The notes beneath the pieces are model-generated. The model did not search any database. It worked only from the letters and a program-made list of their open reading frames with translations, and was not told the origin of the DNA. Of a DNA stretch of 64,000 bases, positions 12,754-22,779 are shown piece by piece (the first letter of the stretch is position 1; each line of letters opens with the position of its first letter). The position numbers were made by a program, and so were the translations under genes. The DNA lies in NCBI GenBank assembly GCA_009193035.1, contig SWDT01000058.1, forward strand, positions 124,001 to 188,000, in the 5' to 3' direction. This DNA comes from Halicephalobus mephisto. Its lineage: Eukaryota > Nematoda > Chromadorea > Rhabditida > Panagrolaimidae.

Positions 12754-13050
12754 ATGAACTTCAAGATTGTCCTCGTTCTCTGTGCTGTTCTCGCCGTCGC
12801 CTCGGCCCAGTACTACTATCCCACGGCTCCAGTCGCTGAATACGCCGTAAGTTCTTGGATTTCGGGATAAAGTAAGGAATTTACCTTCTAGTGGCCAGCA
12901 GTCGGAGAGACTTACCCCTACTATGCCGCAGGATATGCTGGACTCCCGGTCTATGGAGCTTACTACGGGTATGGGTCGAACAAAGGAAGTCCTTCTGAAG
13001 GCAAAGCCCCCCCTCCGTCTCTCACCAACAACAGAGCTGCCCGACTTTGA
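12754..13050 (+). CDS. Secreted Tyr-rich peptide 2 (NNRAARL C-terminus)
   Basis: Exons 12754-12846 and 12892-13050 encode 83 residues. The signal peptide (MNFKIVLVLCAVLAVASA) precedes QYYYPTAPVAEYA. The body is Tyr/Gly/Ala-rich (YPYYAAGYAG, YGAYYGYGSNKG) and ends PPPSLTNNRAARL. Intron position, length, YGSNKG and the last 10 residues match the minus-strand neighbour, while the Tyr-rich middle is diverged. The pair arose by inverted duplication. AATAAA lies at 13097-13102. Unknown function; the fixed C-terminus is probably the functional part or a recognition tag. Confidence 0.87.
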
Positions 13051-13370
13051 AAAGTACAAATTCGAAAAATCTCCAGTATTCCAAGTTTAACCTCTGAATA
13101 AACACAAATCCTTTGGAAATCCACACAACAACAGCTTGATATATAACCGTTAACCCTGAAGTGTGAACAAAGGGTTTTAAATCTTATTTAGTCTTGGTTC
13201 AGAATTCCCAAGATGTCTATAGAGAAAACAGCTCTAAAACATGGATTTCGAAATTGTAAGATTACGAAATAACACAAAAACAATTATCACATTAGTTGTT
13301 TTAGTTTGTAAAAATCGCTACTGAAGTTATTTCGCAATAATACTCATTTTAATCCTTACAATACATGATT

Positions 13371-13442
13371 GATTGCGAAATCATGTGAGATTACGAAATC
13401 ATGTGAGATTACGAAATCATGTGAGATTACGAAATAACGTAA
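13371..13442 (+). repeat. 18-bp tandem repeat, four units
   Basis: Unit GATTACGAAATCATGTGA. Copy 1 (13371-13388) has one change, copies 2 and 3 are identical, and copy 4 (13425-13442) is degenerate. The TTACGAAAT core also occurs in the dispersed repeat family of this window. Confidence 0.8.
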
Positions 13443-14097
13443 AATGGAATTTGTCACGCAGGTCGTCTCCGTTTCTAAAACCCTCCAGTAATTCGTTTCG
13501 AGGTAATTTCGCAAAAGTTTAGTTTGTAATTTTTATAGTACGATTTTAAAAACTTTTCCCAAAGATTTAAAGTATTAAGTTGACACTTTATTGCATTCCA
13601 GTTTTTTTCATAGTTACTTAATTTTCTAAATAGTAGGTTCTTCGATAACTAGTTTCGTCAGCCTCCTTTTGGCTGAGTTAATTCTTCCTTCGGAGACAGT
13701 ATTGGATCTAAAAACCCTCAGATTCGTTTTTCGCGACGAATTACTTTGCCAAGTTTGTTGTTGAACAACATCGCCACAAAGGGATTCTGGAACGAAAAAT
13801 AAAAATTCTTCAAAACCAATTATAACAGACATTTTTTATTTTTCTGTTTCGCTTCGCAACTTGATAAGGTAATAAAGCATCTGACACAAGGAGAAGAACA
13901 ATGAGACAGAGAAGAGACATCCAGACCCGCATTCTGGATCGACGAATCGGGAACCAATGACAAAAAAAATTAAAATTTTAAAAAATGATTAAAAAACGAA
14001 TAAATCCTTCAATCGACTATTCTTATGGAATTTTTTCTTCGGATTTTTACATTTTCCACAGCAAAATTGAAAATGAAAATTATATAATTGAAAAACA

Positions 14098-14310
14098 ACG
14101 AAAACTGTTGCGAAATGGTCTCGACACGAATTTCCAAAACTTTTAAAAACTAAAGTAGCTCACAATTTCGGTTTTTGTGATTGCTTCGTAATTAATTTTC
14201 CGGAACTATTTTTATCTGAATAGATCGAAAACTTCTAAATTGGGGTTATATGGGGTTCATAACCCTCCGTCTATCCTCGAAGTTTCCAGTAATTATATAC
14301 GAAAACTCTG
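14098..14310 (+). repeat. Dispersed degenerate repeat, copy B
   Basis: Intergenic copy upstream of skp-1. It contains TCTCGACACGAATTTC, CTTTTAAAAACTAAAG, TTCGTAATTAATTTTCC, ATCTGAATAGATCGAAAACTTC and GTTATATGGG in the same order as copies A and C. Confidence 0.5.
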
Positions 14311-14610
14311 ATAATGATCTAAAAAACCACAATAACCACTAAAATACTTCATCGGAAATAGGTTGGTTCATTTATTAGTAAATTCGATAAAGTAAAAAAA
14401 GAAAAAAATGGAGTTTCCCTATTTGCTTTGTTTTCTATGAGAGCCCTCCAAAGCGCCGTCTCGACGCGAAAATCGTCTGAGCGCACAACCAAATGACTCG
14501 ATTTCATTACCACACTTCTGTTGCTTCTTTGTTTCCTAGCTTCAAATTTCGTCGTTCTTATATCGACTTTCTCTACACCTAATCTACAGAAGCTCCAGAA
14601 CGTCTTCTAA

Positions 14611-16363
14611 ATGTCTATCAGAATCAGCGAGTGAGTTTCGATGTTTCTTCGTTGGAATGAGTTTTTTATTTTTCAGCGTTCTTCCCGCTCCATCTAACGC
14701 CAAGGATGAATGGGAGTCTACAGTTACCCGAGACCCATGGTTCAGAGGACACAATGTAAGTTCAATGCACCAATAATTGCTGATCCGGTTTCATTTTTGT
14801 AGATTTCTGAACCCAGTACAGCACTAGTTGCGAAACAACCTCCACCTTATGGAAAACGGGCCGGATACATGCCGAGAGCTCCAGAGGTTCGTTGGTTTGC
14901 TTGATTGTGAATATTATTTCTTAATTTTTTTCTAGGATTTTGGAGATGGTGGTGCTTTTCCGGAAATCTTAATTGCTCAATATCCTCTTGGAATGGGAAA
15001 GGATACTCAACGTGGAGCCAGTGCCAGCAAGACATTGGCTTTGCAGCACGACGAAGAAGGAAAGTTACGATTCGATGCTCTAGTTAAACAAGGCCATGAA
15101 GGGAAGAAAATCGTTTACACACGATTAGGCGACACAAAATCCAAGTTTATCGATGAAGAGGACCCCGAACTTCAAAAACCAGATGAAGAAGCGGTTGCTG
15201 AGACCACTGCTGCAACTAAAGCTGCGTTGGAGAAGATTGTGAAGTCAAAAGTTGCAGCTGCCTTGCCTGTTCAGCACGCCAAGAAAGTTGGAGAATCCCA
15301 GTTTGTTAGGTATACTCCGAGTTCTCAATCAGCAACTGGGAAAGCTCCTCAGCAGAGAATTATCAGAATGGTTGAAGAGCAAGTTGATCCAATGGAACCA
15401 CCGAAATTTAAAATCAATCAGAAGATCCCTAGAGCCCCTCCTTCTCCCCCAGCTCCAGTTCTGCATTCTCCTCCAAGACGGGTTTCTGCGCAACAACAAG
15501 CCGAATGGAAGATTCCCCCGTGTATTTCAAACTGGAAAAACCCCAAAGGCTACACCGTTGCTCTGGATAAGAGGTTAGCAGCAGATGGACGAGGATTACA
15601 GCAACAACATATCAACGAAAAGTTTGCCAAACTTGCTGAAGCACTCAGTTTGGCCGAAAGAACTGCTCGGGAAGCTATCGAAGAAAGAAATCAGTACCAG
15701 AAGAGAATTGCCTTGAAACAAAAGGCCGATGAAGAGAAGAGGATGCGTGAGTTGGCTCTCCAGGCCAAGAAGGAACGAGCTCAAGCTAAAAGTACAGTCA
15801 AGGAGGAAGTCGATGAGGACAAGAAACAACGCGATCAACTCAGACGAGATAAATTGGACGACATCCGACGTGAAAGGAACATTACCAGAGGAAGAGCTGA
15901 CAAATTGGAGAAACTCAGAGGCGAGAAAGATCGGGATATCTCTGAGAAGATTGCTCTCGGTATTGCGGATGCTCGGTCCAAGGGAGATGATCATCTTTTT
16001 GATTCACGGCTGTTCAACAGAACTCAAGGTCTCGACAGTGGCGGGATTGACGACGAGACTTACAGCGCCTACGATCAACCATGGAGGGCGGAGAGCAATA
16101 TCCAACACATCTACAGACCAACTAAGAGCAAGGACGCCAACATTGCTGAGGATCTGGACAGAATCGCCACAACTAACAGATTTGTTCCGGAGAAAGGGTT
16201 TGCAGGAGCTGCCGAGAACACTCGTTCCGGAGGTCCTGTCCAGTTTGAGAAGCAGCTTCCTGGAGAAGACATCTTCGGTCTTGATGATCTGTTGACCAGC
16301 GATTCAAGCAGGAAACGGGGTGGCCGTGATGACGACTACTCAAGTAAACGTTCCCGTCATTGA
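14611..16363 (+). CDS. skp-1: SNW/SKIP splicing and transcription co-regulator
   Basis: Orthologue of SNW1/SKIP (Prp45), a component of activated spliceosomes that also acts as a nuclear transcription cofactor. Exons 14611-14630, 14677-14755, 14803-14886 and 14936-16363 give 536 residues, the same length as human SNW1. Hallmarks are RDPWFRGHN, PPPYGKRAGYMPR, GDGGAFPEI, QYPLGMG, the signature SNWKNPKGYTVALDKRLAAD, a charged coiled-coil middle (about residues 280-390), and the C-terminal YDQPWRAES and GFAGA segments. The first coding exon is only 20 bases, supported by GTGAGT and TTTCAG. The C-terminus ends in a basic KRSRH. Confidence 0.96.
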
Positions 16364-16489
16364 TTTTTACTTTTTTATATTTGGTGTGAATGAATCAAAA
16401 ACTGATATTTACCTGGCTCAAAAAGTCTTCAAAATAACCGTAATATGGGGCAATTTCAGTGAAAACAACCTGTAAAAGTACTTGTGTAT

Positions 16490-18684
16490 TTACATTGCCG
16501 GTGACGACAGAGTGTTAGGGATGGATGAATCCATGATAAATTGACTAACTGTAGGACCCAAATAGGGTAGTTTTCGCTTTCTCCATTTACTAGACTCGAT
16601 AAGTTTCCGAGTGACCAGAGTCTTCAAAGTGACAGAGTAGTCGAGGACATGAGTGTCTGAGAGGTCCATCAACGACTTTCCGGCTTTGGATTTTTGCTTG
16701 TTCGGGCTGAAATTGGTTTTAGGTACTAGATTTTTATTTTTAGAACATAGTCAATGTTTTTATTTTTGTACTAAAAACATTTTTTTTCGATCAGACAAAA
16801 TTTTGTAGTATCTTTGGAATAAATCTTATCACTTTTTCGATCACGGAAAACTTGTTTAAATTGAGATTTTTTATTAGTTAAAAAACTCACGCTGTTCCTC
16901 CAAAAATAAACACTCTTTGGCCGACGAGACAGGAGCAGTGTCGTCTTCTCGGACATGGCGTGTGGCCGTCCGGCAGAAGTCTCTTCCAAGTGTTCGTTGC
17001 AGGATCGAAGGAGTAAAGATCATTAAAATGAGTATTGTCCTTGGATTCGTATCCTCCAAAAACATATACTTTGTCGTTGTATGTCCACATGGAGTGAGAT
17101 CTCCTTCCCGTCGGCAGATCTCCCTTGGCATCGATGCAGGTCCATTGTTTAGTCGTTAAATCTAGTGAAAATAACTTGTCACAATAGGAATCAGAACCCG
17201 TAGAAGTGACATTGTCGTCTCCTCGTCCTCCAAATATGTACATTTTTCCGTCCAAAACACAACTGGTGTGGAAATCCCGCGGGGACGGGTGTTCTCCCGT
17301 TGTTTGGATGTGGCTCCAGGAACTCGTTTCGAAATTGAACTCGTACACATCGTTGCTGAATAAGCTACTCATGTATTCAAATCCTCCAAAAATAAACATT
17401 GAATTTCCATATATCACTGCAGAATGTCCGTCTCTTGCTTGAGGTAGGAAATTTCCAGCAGACACTATCCTCCATTTTAACGTCTCTAAAATCAATCAAA
17501 AATGAACGTTGTTCTGTGGACGATCCCTAGCTCATTAAATCAAAGGCATTCATCACGTGGGGAACCCTTATCAACCAAGTAAACCATGGTTATTAACGTC
17601 GATTCAAAAATCTGATATCAGACTTAATCCATCTTTTCTGTGAGTCAGATAAATTTCGGAGAATAAAAGTAGCGAAAGTCCAGAAAACTGGTTAAATGGC
17701 CAGAAGGCGATTTGGGACTTGTTTGAGAAAATTGATTTTCGAAAATTCTGGAGACTTTCGAAATCTAACCTCATTGAGAAACTTATTTTCCAATAATCAC
17801 ACAAACTAAAAACAAAAGATTTGTTACGAAATAATTCCAATGTGATTTTTTGGAAAATTTTAGGAACTAAACAACCGACGTGAGAATTTTGTTTTCTGTG
17901 ATAACGATTTTACAGTCCTACATTATTTCGAAATAAATTTCCTAGAATTACTCTGCACAGGTTTTAAAACTCCTCAATCCAAGTTATATAAAATTTAAAA
18001 CTTGTCCATCTTTGAGGATTAATAATTATATATTAAAATATTAATGAAAATTCAAAAAATTACAATACCCAAATAACCTTCAAAAAGCGATTTCGGTTTT
18101 TTTGCAAAAAATAAAAACAAACCTGGATTAAATTCGTGAAGCATAGATGAACTGCCGTACTGGTCATTTCTTCCTCCCCAGAGATAAATTAGGCCATTGT
18201 GAGCGACTACTGTATGACCGTATCTTTGGCTTGGAGTTTCTTTCGACGAAGGTTTGTATTCTCTTCTGGCGGTTAGATAAGGGTGTTCGTTTTCTTCATC
18301 GGCGGTGTCGAATGCAGTTTCGTCTTCTGAAGCCGTTTCTGGATCCACATACCTGGATTCCGCCGATTCTATTCGTCTGATCAACTTGATAGAATTACTC
18401 GACATTAATCTGTCCGACCTTCGTTTCATTTTTTCAAAAAGATTATACCAACGATTTGTTACTAAAAAATAATATTTAAAAATGAATAAAACTTGCATAA
18501 TGGAATTGTAGTTGAAAATGATGAAATCCTTACCAGTATCGAGCAGAAACACATCCATATCTTTCCGTCCATCATATTCCTCTCCTGAGCAGTAGCCACC
18601 GAAGCTGTAGATTTTATCGCCGATGGCGACCGCAGCATGATTCACTCGTCTTGGGCCGCCATCCAGATGGATTGTCCACCACAT
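16490..18684 (-). CDS. KLHDC3: KLHDC3-like kelch-repeat protein
   Basis: Kelch-propeller protein matching KLHDC3, a substrate receptor of CUL2 ubiquitin ligases that reads C-terminal degrons. Exons 18684-18534, 18461-18123, 17485-16891 and 16706-16490 give 433 residues. The start MWWTIHLDGGPRRVNHAAVA matches the family N-terminus almost exactly. Blades show SFGGYCSGEEY, YLWGGRNDQYG, FIFGGFEYMS, YIFGGRGDD, YVFGGYESKD and FIFGGTA, and the CPRRRHCSCLVG segment is conserved. Compared with human KLHDC3 (382 residues), there is an extra acidic stretch at about residues 75-115 between blades 1 and 2. A TTTTCCAG site near 18725 could be a trans-splice acceptor. Confidence 0.92.
17822..18035 (+). repeat. 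Dispersed degenerate repeat, copy C (in KLHDC3 intron)
   Basis: About 210 bp within the 637-bp intron of the KLHDC3-like gene. It shares TTACGAAATAATTCC, TTTTAGGAACTAAACAACCG, GTGAGAATTTTGTTTTCTGTG, TATTTCGAAATAAATTTCC and a TATATATT end with copies A and B. Confidence 0.5.
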
Positions 18685-18922
18685 GATCTGGATTTCAGAG
18701 GGATTCTCTGGTCCTCGAAAAGTTCTGGAAAAGGAAACATTAAGCAAAAATCCAGATTCAATCACATTCGTATCAGCATTACGCGATCAAACAACACCGA
18801 CTAATCAGAGTCCCTTTTTATAAGGAAAACACGAGGGGGACAAAGTACGGAGGGACAGAAGGGAGTTCAACGTGACAACCTCATTGTTCACGAAGCATCT
18901 GATAAGGACCTAGGAAAACACC

Positions 18923-20217
18923 ATGGATGTAAGACTATTTGATCCTAAAACTGTCACTTTTCTTAAGTAAGCATTTCTAAATTGAAAGTTTGGTTTTTGA
19001 GATCAAGTAGGAAGGAGAAATTTAGTTGACACTCGAGATGCGATGGACGAATGCATGAAGTGTTCTTCCGCACTCCGGCCAGACTTAGGGTTTTGCCCGT
19101 TGCACGTTTTAAAACGATCGAATAGGTCATACACATGAGTCTAGAATCATAAATCAGTGTTTTTACAAAAGTCAATATATGGAAACAAAAAAACATCAAA
19201 ATATGGTTGAAGAAAACAGCCTCTGGCATTGAATTCTGACAGATAAAAATTATCGAGAAATATTGGGATTTTTTGTAGTGGAAATTGAGAACTTCAAGCT
19301 GAGAAAACTAGCTAAAGATATGTGGGCAGAAAAGTCTGATTCGAGAGGGTATTTGTTCAATGGGAAAACACGGATAGGGCAACAGCTGTTCTCAATAGGT
19401 TTCCCAGTCAAGTCAGCAACGGACAAAACTGTTTAAAACACGTTCACATGGTGAATATCGAGAAATAATTAAGGACGAGAAAACAACCAAAAGCCAAAAG
19501 TACATGAATCAAGACAGGTTTTCGTTTCGTGAACCAAGTTGATTTTGAATTTCATAATTTTTAAATTTAACGATTTCGAACGTAAAAATGAATTAAACTG
19601 TAAATTTTAGGAATTGACAATGTCAGAGGACAATGACTACCTTCTTGTACTCGATGAGGACAACATCAGAAAGAGCCTGTTTTATCCCTTGGATATCAAG
19701 TACCAAGTTCACTCAAAAAGGCGTGCCCGTAAGCCCCGCCAGAAAACTGGCTTTGGCCGCAAGCCTTTTCGGAAACAGATCTCAGCTAAACCGGTCGATC
19801 GATCCCACACGTGTTTTACGGCTAAAACTATTGCATAATGGAAGGGACCAGGAAAGCCTGTTTTTCTGCCTTTGATCTCAGTCGCTGATTATTGGCTTTT
19901 GGCCGATGTCAAACGACAAGTTTCCCTTTTTCTTCTGCGCAACCCGGTTTTCTTATTTTCTCCCAAGGTATCGCGGGTTCATTATGGGCCTTTGATGAAA
20001 AACAAAATCTGAGATATCCCAATCAGTTTTCGATAGATAAGGATTCAAAGCTTTCTTCTACCTCTTTGAAGATATCTGGATTGCCTTGTATTTCCTGAAG
20101 TTTCCCAAAATGGAAATGATCGAAGATCAACTAGTCCTTCACCGACAAGTTTTTCGAAATCTCCCATAGATCCCTGATATCCCCTCATTCAACAATACTC
20201 ATCAAATCTTTTATTGA
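18923..20217 (+). CDS. Candidate small gene, unknown product
   Basis: A possible spliced gene: exon 18923-18928 (ATG GAT, then GTAAGA), 19611-19728 (ending before GTAAGC), 19882-19967 and 20170-20217, all phase-compatible, about 85 residues. The middle exons read like protein: MSEDNDYLLVLDEDNIRKSL, SLFYPLDIKYQ, then ADYWLLADVKRQVSLFLL. Alternatively translation begins at the ATG at 19620 after trans-splicing at 19610. A second frame is also open across 19697-19875, so the exon 2 donor is uncertain. Nothing recognisable. The first and last exons are the weakest part. Confidence 0.35.
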
Positions 20218-20385
20218 TCAATTTGTTTTTTCTTACTCAACAGCTGGTTTGTTTTCTCTCGTCATATGTCCTCGAACACCTTAGGGCAAGCTGTCCACAG
20301 AGCATCCATTCAATTATTGTTTTGACTTTCTTGAAATTCAAACAACACATTAAAAACACCGAAACTTATTCGTAATAATAATTGA
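20218..20385. other. Short gap between two weak convergent loci
   Basis: AT-rich. It would hold the 3' ends of both candidate loci if they are real. Confidence 0.25.
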
Positions 20386-20730
20386 TCAAGTACTTCCGAT
20401 GATAGAACTGAGTCCGTAAAACGGATTTCCGAGACGATAATCATCACAGCCAGATCGAAGGGGAAAGTCCGGATCATCTGTTTCATCTTCCAGTAAATCC
20501 TGATCGTGAAAGAAATGCAAATCCCATTTTCAGTTGCAGTTCACGAAACTTAGTAATTCATAGTTCAATATTCCGAAGTAGGATTCTCCACATCCGGCCA
20601 CAGTTCCAGACAAGTCCCAAAATCCCGTCAATCTCCAATCCGATTAGGATTTTTCATCGTTGACAAGTCTAGGGACATGGTGGAGTAATTTCCCACATAA
20701 TTGCTTAAATCAAGAAATGGAAATCTGCAT
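20386..20730 (-). pseudogene. Coding-like minus-strand segment, frames broken
   Basis: The last exon would be 20499-20386, reading DLLEDETDDPDFPL, RSGCDDYRLGNPFYGLSS and a stop. It follows a 45-bp intron (GTGAAC to GATCAG) after a segment ending at 20545 that reads FWDLSGTVAGCGESYFGILN. Upstream of about 20643 the protein-like frame changes (SNYVGNYSTMSLDLSTMKNP), and no acceptable intron joins the two. Either an indel broke the gene or the exon structure differs from what I can resolve. Family unknown. Confidence 0.28.
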
Positions 20731-21078
20731 ATCGATAAGTTGCAAAATTTCGAATATATTCATAAATAAAAAATTAAAGTCCAATCAAATAAAGTAATAA
20801 ACATAAATCGATTTATTTAATATTTAAACATTTCAAATATCATAATTTTTGAAAGATTACAAAAATTACAAGACAGAATAAAGTGTCAAAAATATAAATA
20901 ACGAAAAATAACAAAAATCAAAGAATTTCGAATTTGGACAAAATCTAAAATTACAACGATCTGCGGAGATTGTTTCGGGCAACGTGCGGAAAACGAAATT
21001 GAGTGAGTTTCAGTTTTTCTCTTGTTCACCCAATTTCTTATTTCTCAACATTTCCCCTGTTCCTCAGTTCGTATTTCG
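20731..21078. other. AT-rich intergenic region
   Basis: No gene seen. It is the upstream region of the gene at 21079, and is strongly AT-rich from 20750 to 20960. Confidence 0.4.
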
Positions 21079-21370
21079 ATGGCCATCCCTTCCTGGTGGC
21101 CCTACAAAGCTCCTCCGAATCAAGTTTTCCGGAGTTTCCTTGTCATCGTTGCTGGTGTCATCGTCGGGGCCAAGGCCATCACTCTTTATTACCAACCTCT
21201 CAAGGTTCGTTTTCCCATTATTAATATATGAACTTTTATTTCTTTATTTTCAGGAATATGAAGAGGAGCTTGAACGAAGGAAAATCGAGCTTTTGCGAAA
21301 ATACAAAGCGATTTTCGAAGAGCGAAAGACTCAAGCCCTCGCCGGAGCCTCAGGCGACAAGCAGCAGTGA
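21079..21370 (+). CDS. Small single-pass membrane protein, unknown
   Basis: Exons 21079-21204 and 21254-21370 encode 80 residues. The short N-terminus MAIPSWWPYKAPPNQVFRS is followed by one membrane helix (FLVIVAGVIVGAKAITLYY) and a charged, coiled-coil-like tail (EYEEELERRKIELLRKYKAI). This plan of Trp/Pro N-terminus, one helix and charged C-terminal helix resembles small mitochondrial inner-membrane assembly or subunit proteins, but I cannot place it in a family. Its stop is only 16 bases before the ATG at 21387 of the ALKBH1 gene, and its second exon is also open in the ALKBH1 frame. Confidence 0.78.
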
Positions 21371-21386
21371 TGGAGGGGGATACGAG

Positions 21387-22292
21387 ATGACTGCTCCACA
21401 GGGATCAAAGATGCGGGAAACCTTCAATTATTATAAGAAAAAAGTTGTTGATTTATCGAGTGTTAGAGATCTTAGGGTATCAGACGAAACTAATGGAATC
21501 AGATGTCGACCTGTTACTGCCTTTTCTGGTGACATCTCCAATTTTGATACTGATAGTTGTTCCACTTTCGGACTAAGGTAAATCTTTGATAAACTAGTTA
21601 TATCAAGCCTAATTTGCAGGAATCCCAAGGACTGGACAGTGACTACGATTGATTCAAGACCAGGCCTCTACATCCTTACGGATTTGTTTGAGCCAAAGAC
21701 CCATTTGGAGTGGATGAGATGGGCTATTTTCAACTATTGTAAGCCTCCGAATTGCACCAACAACAATGTGCAAGGAGAAAACAAGGAAGTCAGCTTAAAG
21801 GATCTCAGATGGGCGACTCTCGGATTCGATTATAACTGGACGACGAAAGAGTATCCCGCCGTCCCGAGATGTCCTCTTCCAGATGAGTTTTTCAAAGTTG
21901 GGAAGTATGTCACTGAAGCGCTAGGATTGCCTGTTCTAGAAGCGGATACAGCAATCGTGAACTACTACAAACTGAATTCAAGGCTGTCCCCTCATGTCGA
22001 CAGATCAGAAAAGGCATTGGACAAACCCCTGATTTCCATTAGTTTCGGACAGTCCGCCATTTATCTTTCCGGAGGAGTTTCCCCAAACGACGATGTCGAG
22101 GCTCTCTTATTGCATTCTGGTGATCTTCTGGTCATGTCCGGCGACCAAAGACTTGTTTGGCACGGCGTTCCTAGGGTTTTCAAGTCAAAAACATTTGAAT
22201 TCAGCCATAGACCGTCAAAAGAAGACCTCCAAGTCCTGAATTATGTCAATGATCATAGAATTAATATAACTCTCAGGAGGACTGCTTTATAA
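21387..22292 (+). CDS. ALKBH1: ALKBH1-type 2-oxoglutarate/Fe(II) dioxygenase
   Basis: AlkB-family dioxygenase of the ALKBH1 branch, which demethylates or oxidises tRNA bases such as m1A and wobble m5C using Fe(II) and 2-oxoglutarate. Exons 21387-21577 and 21620-22292 give 287 residues from the ATG at 21387. Iron ligands are His189 and Asp191 (SPHVDRSE) and His245 (VWHGVPRV). The 2-oxoglutarate arginine is in RINITLRR near residue 283. LRWATLGFDYNW, IVNYYKLNS, ISFGQSAIYLSGG and LLLHSGDLLVMSG match ALKBH1. The same frame is open upstream to an ATG at 21258, which would add 43 residues, so the start is uncertain. Confidence 0.9.
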
Positions 22293-22779
22293 AAGTAAAA
22301 AAAAGTTATTGTTTTTTGTTCACAAAGTGGCACACGACTCGGAGGCCGGCACGAGGTTTCCAAAAAGGACACTTGCACCCAGTTTTTCTTTTTTTGTTAT
22401 TCCTTGATGAAAGGGACCGGGCAGCGGATGGCTCGGAGTCAACTCGCTGGCTGGTGCGGTCTGGCTGTGCTTGGCTCAAGCAGCGCCCGATTTCCACACC
22501 CCCAGAGGAAAGAGGGAATTCCACTCAAAAGGAAGAATTTAAAAAAAATTTTACCTTGATTTGGAAGTGATTTTAATTTTTTAAAATCCTTAAATTGGAA
22601 AATTTTATTAATTTTAATTTATTAAGAAAATTTTTAAATTTTGTTATTTTTTGGAAAATATTTTTATTTTTTATTTTAAAAAGAATAGTTTTTTATTTGG
22701 TGATTCAGAAATTATTTTCCCAAATTTTAGGTCTTTCGATGATTCTTCACTCTGCCAGTTAGTCCTTATTTTTTGAGAA
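22293..22779. other. Intergenic region with a GC-rich island
   Basis: Bases 22320-22515 are clearly more GC-rich than the surroundings, including GCTTGGCTCAAGC (22469-22481), a perfect 5-bp stem with a 3-base loop. The flanks at 22530-22730 are extremely AT-rich. No protein with a good splice context is visible. It could be a structured RNA or a promoter; I cannot assign it. Confidence 0.3.

Larger units (their letters stand above)
13103..14610. other. Intergenic region with repeats, no gene seen
   Basis: AT-rich sequence between the Tyr-rich peptide gene and skp-1. It holds an 18-bp tandem repeat (13371-13442) and one copy of the dispersed repeat (14098-14310). A 68-codon minus-strand open frame at 13626-13832 has no splice context or recognisable motif. 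The last 200 bases are the skp-1 upstream region, with a CTACAG acceptor-like site near 14584-14589. Confidence 0.4.

Noticed and set aside
13626..13832. 68-codon minus-strand frame
   Set aside because: No signal peptide, motif or splice sites; located between repeats.
22316..22570. 84-codon plus and 72-codon minus frames in the GC-rich island
   Set aside because: Both arise from GC-rich composition with few stops; neither has a credible start context or motif.
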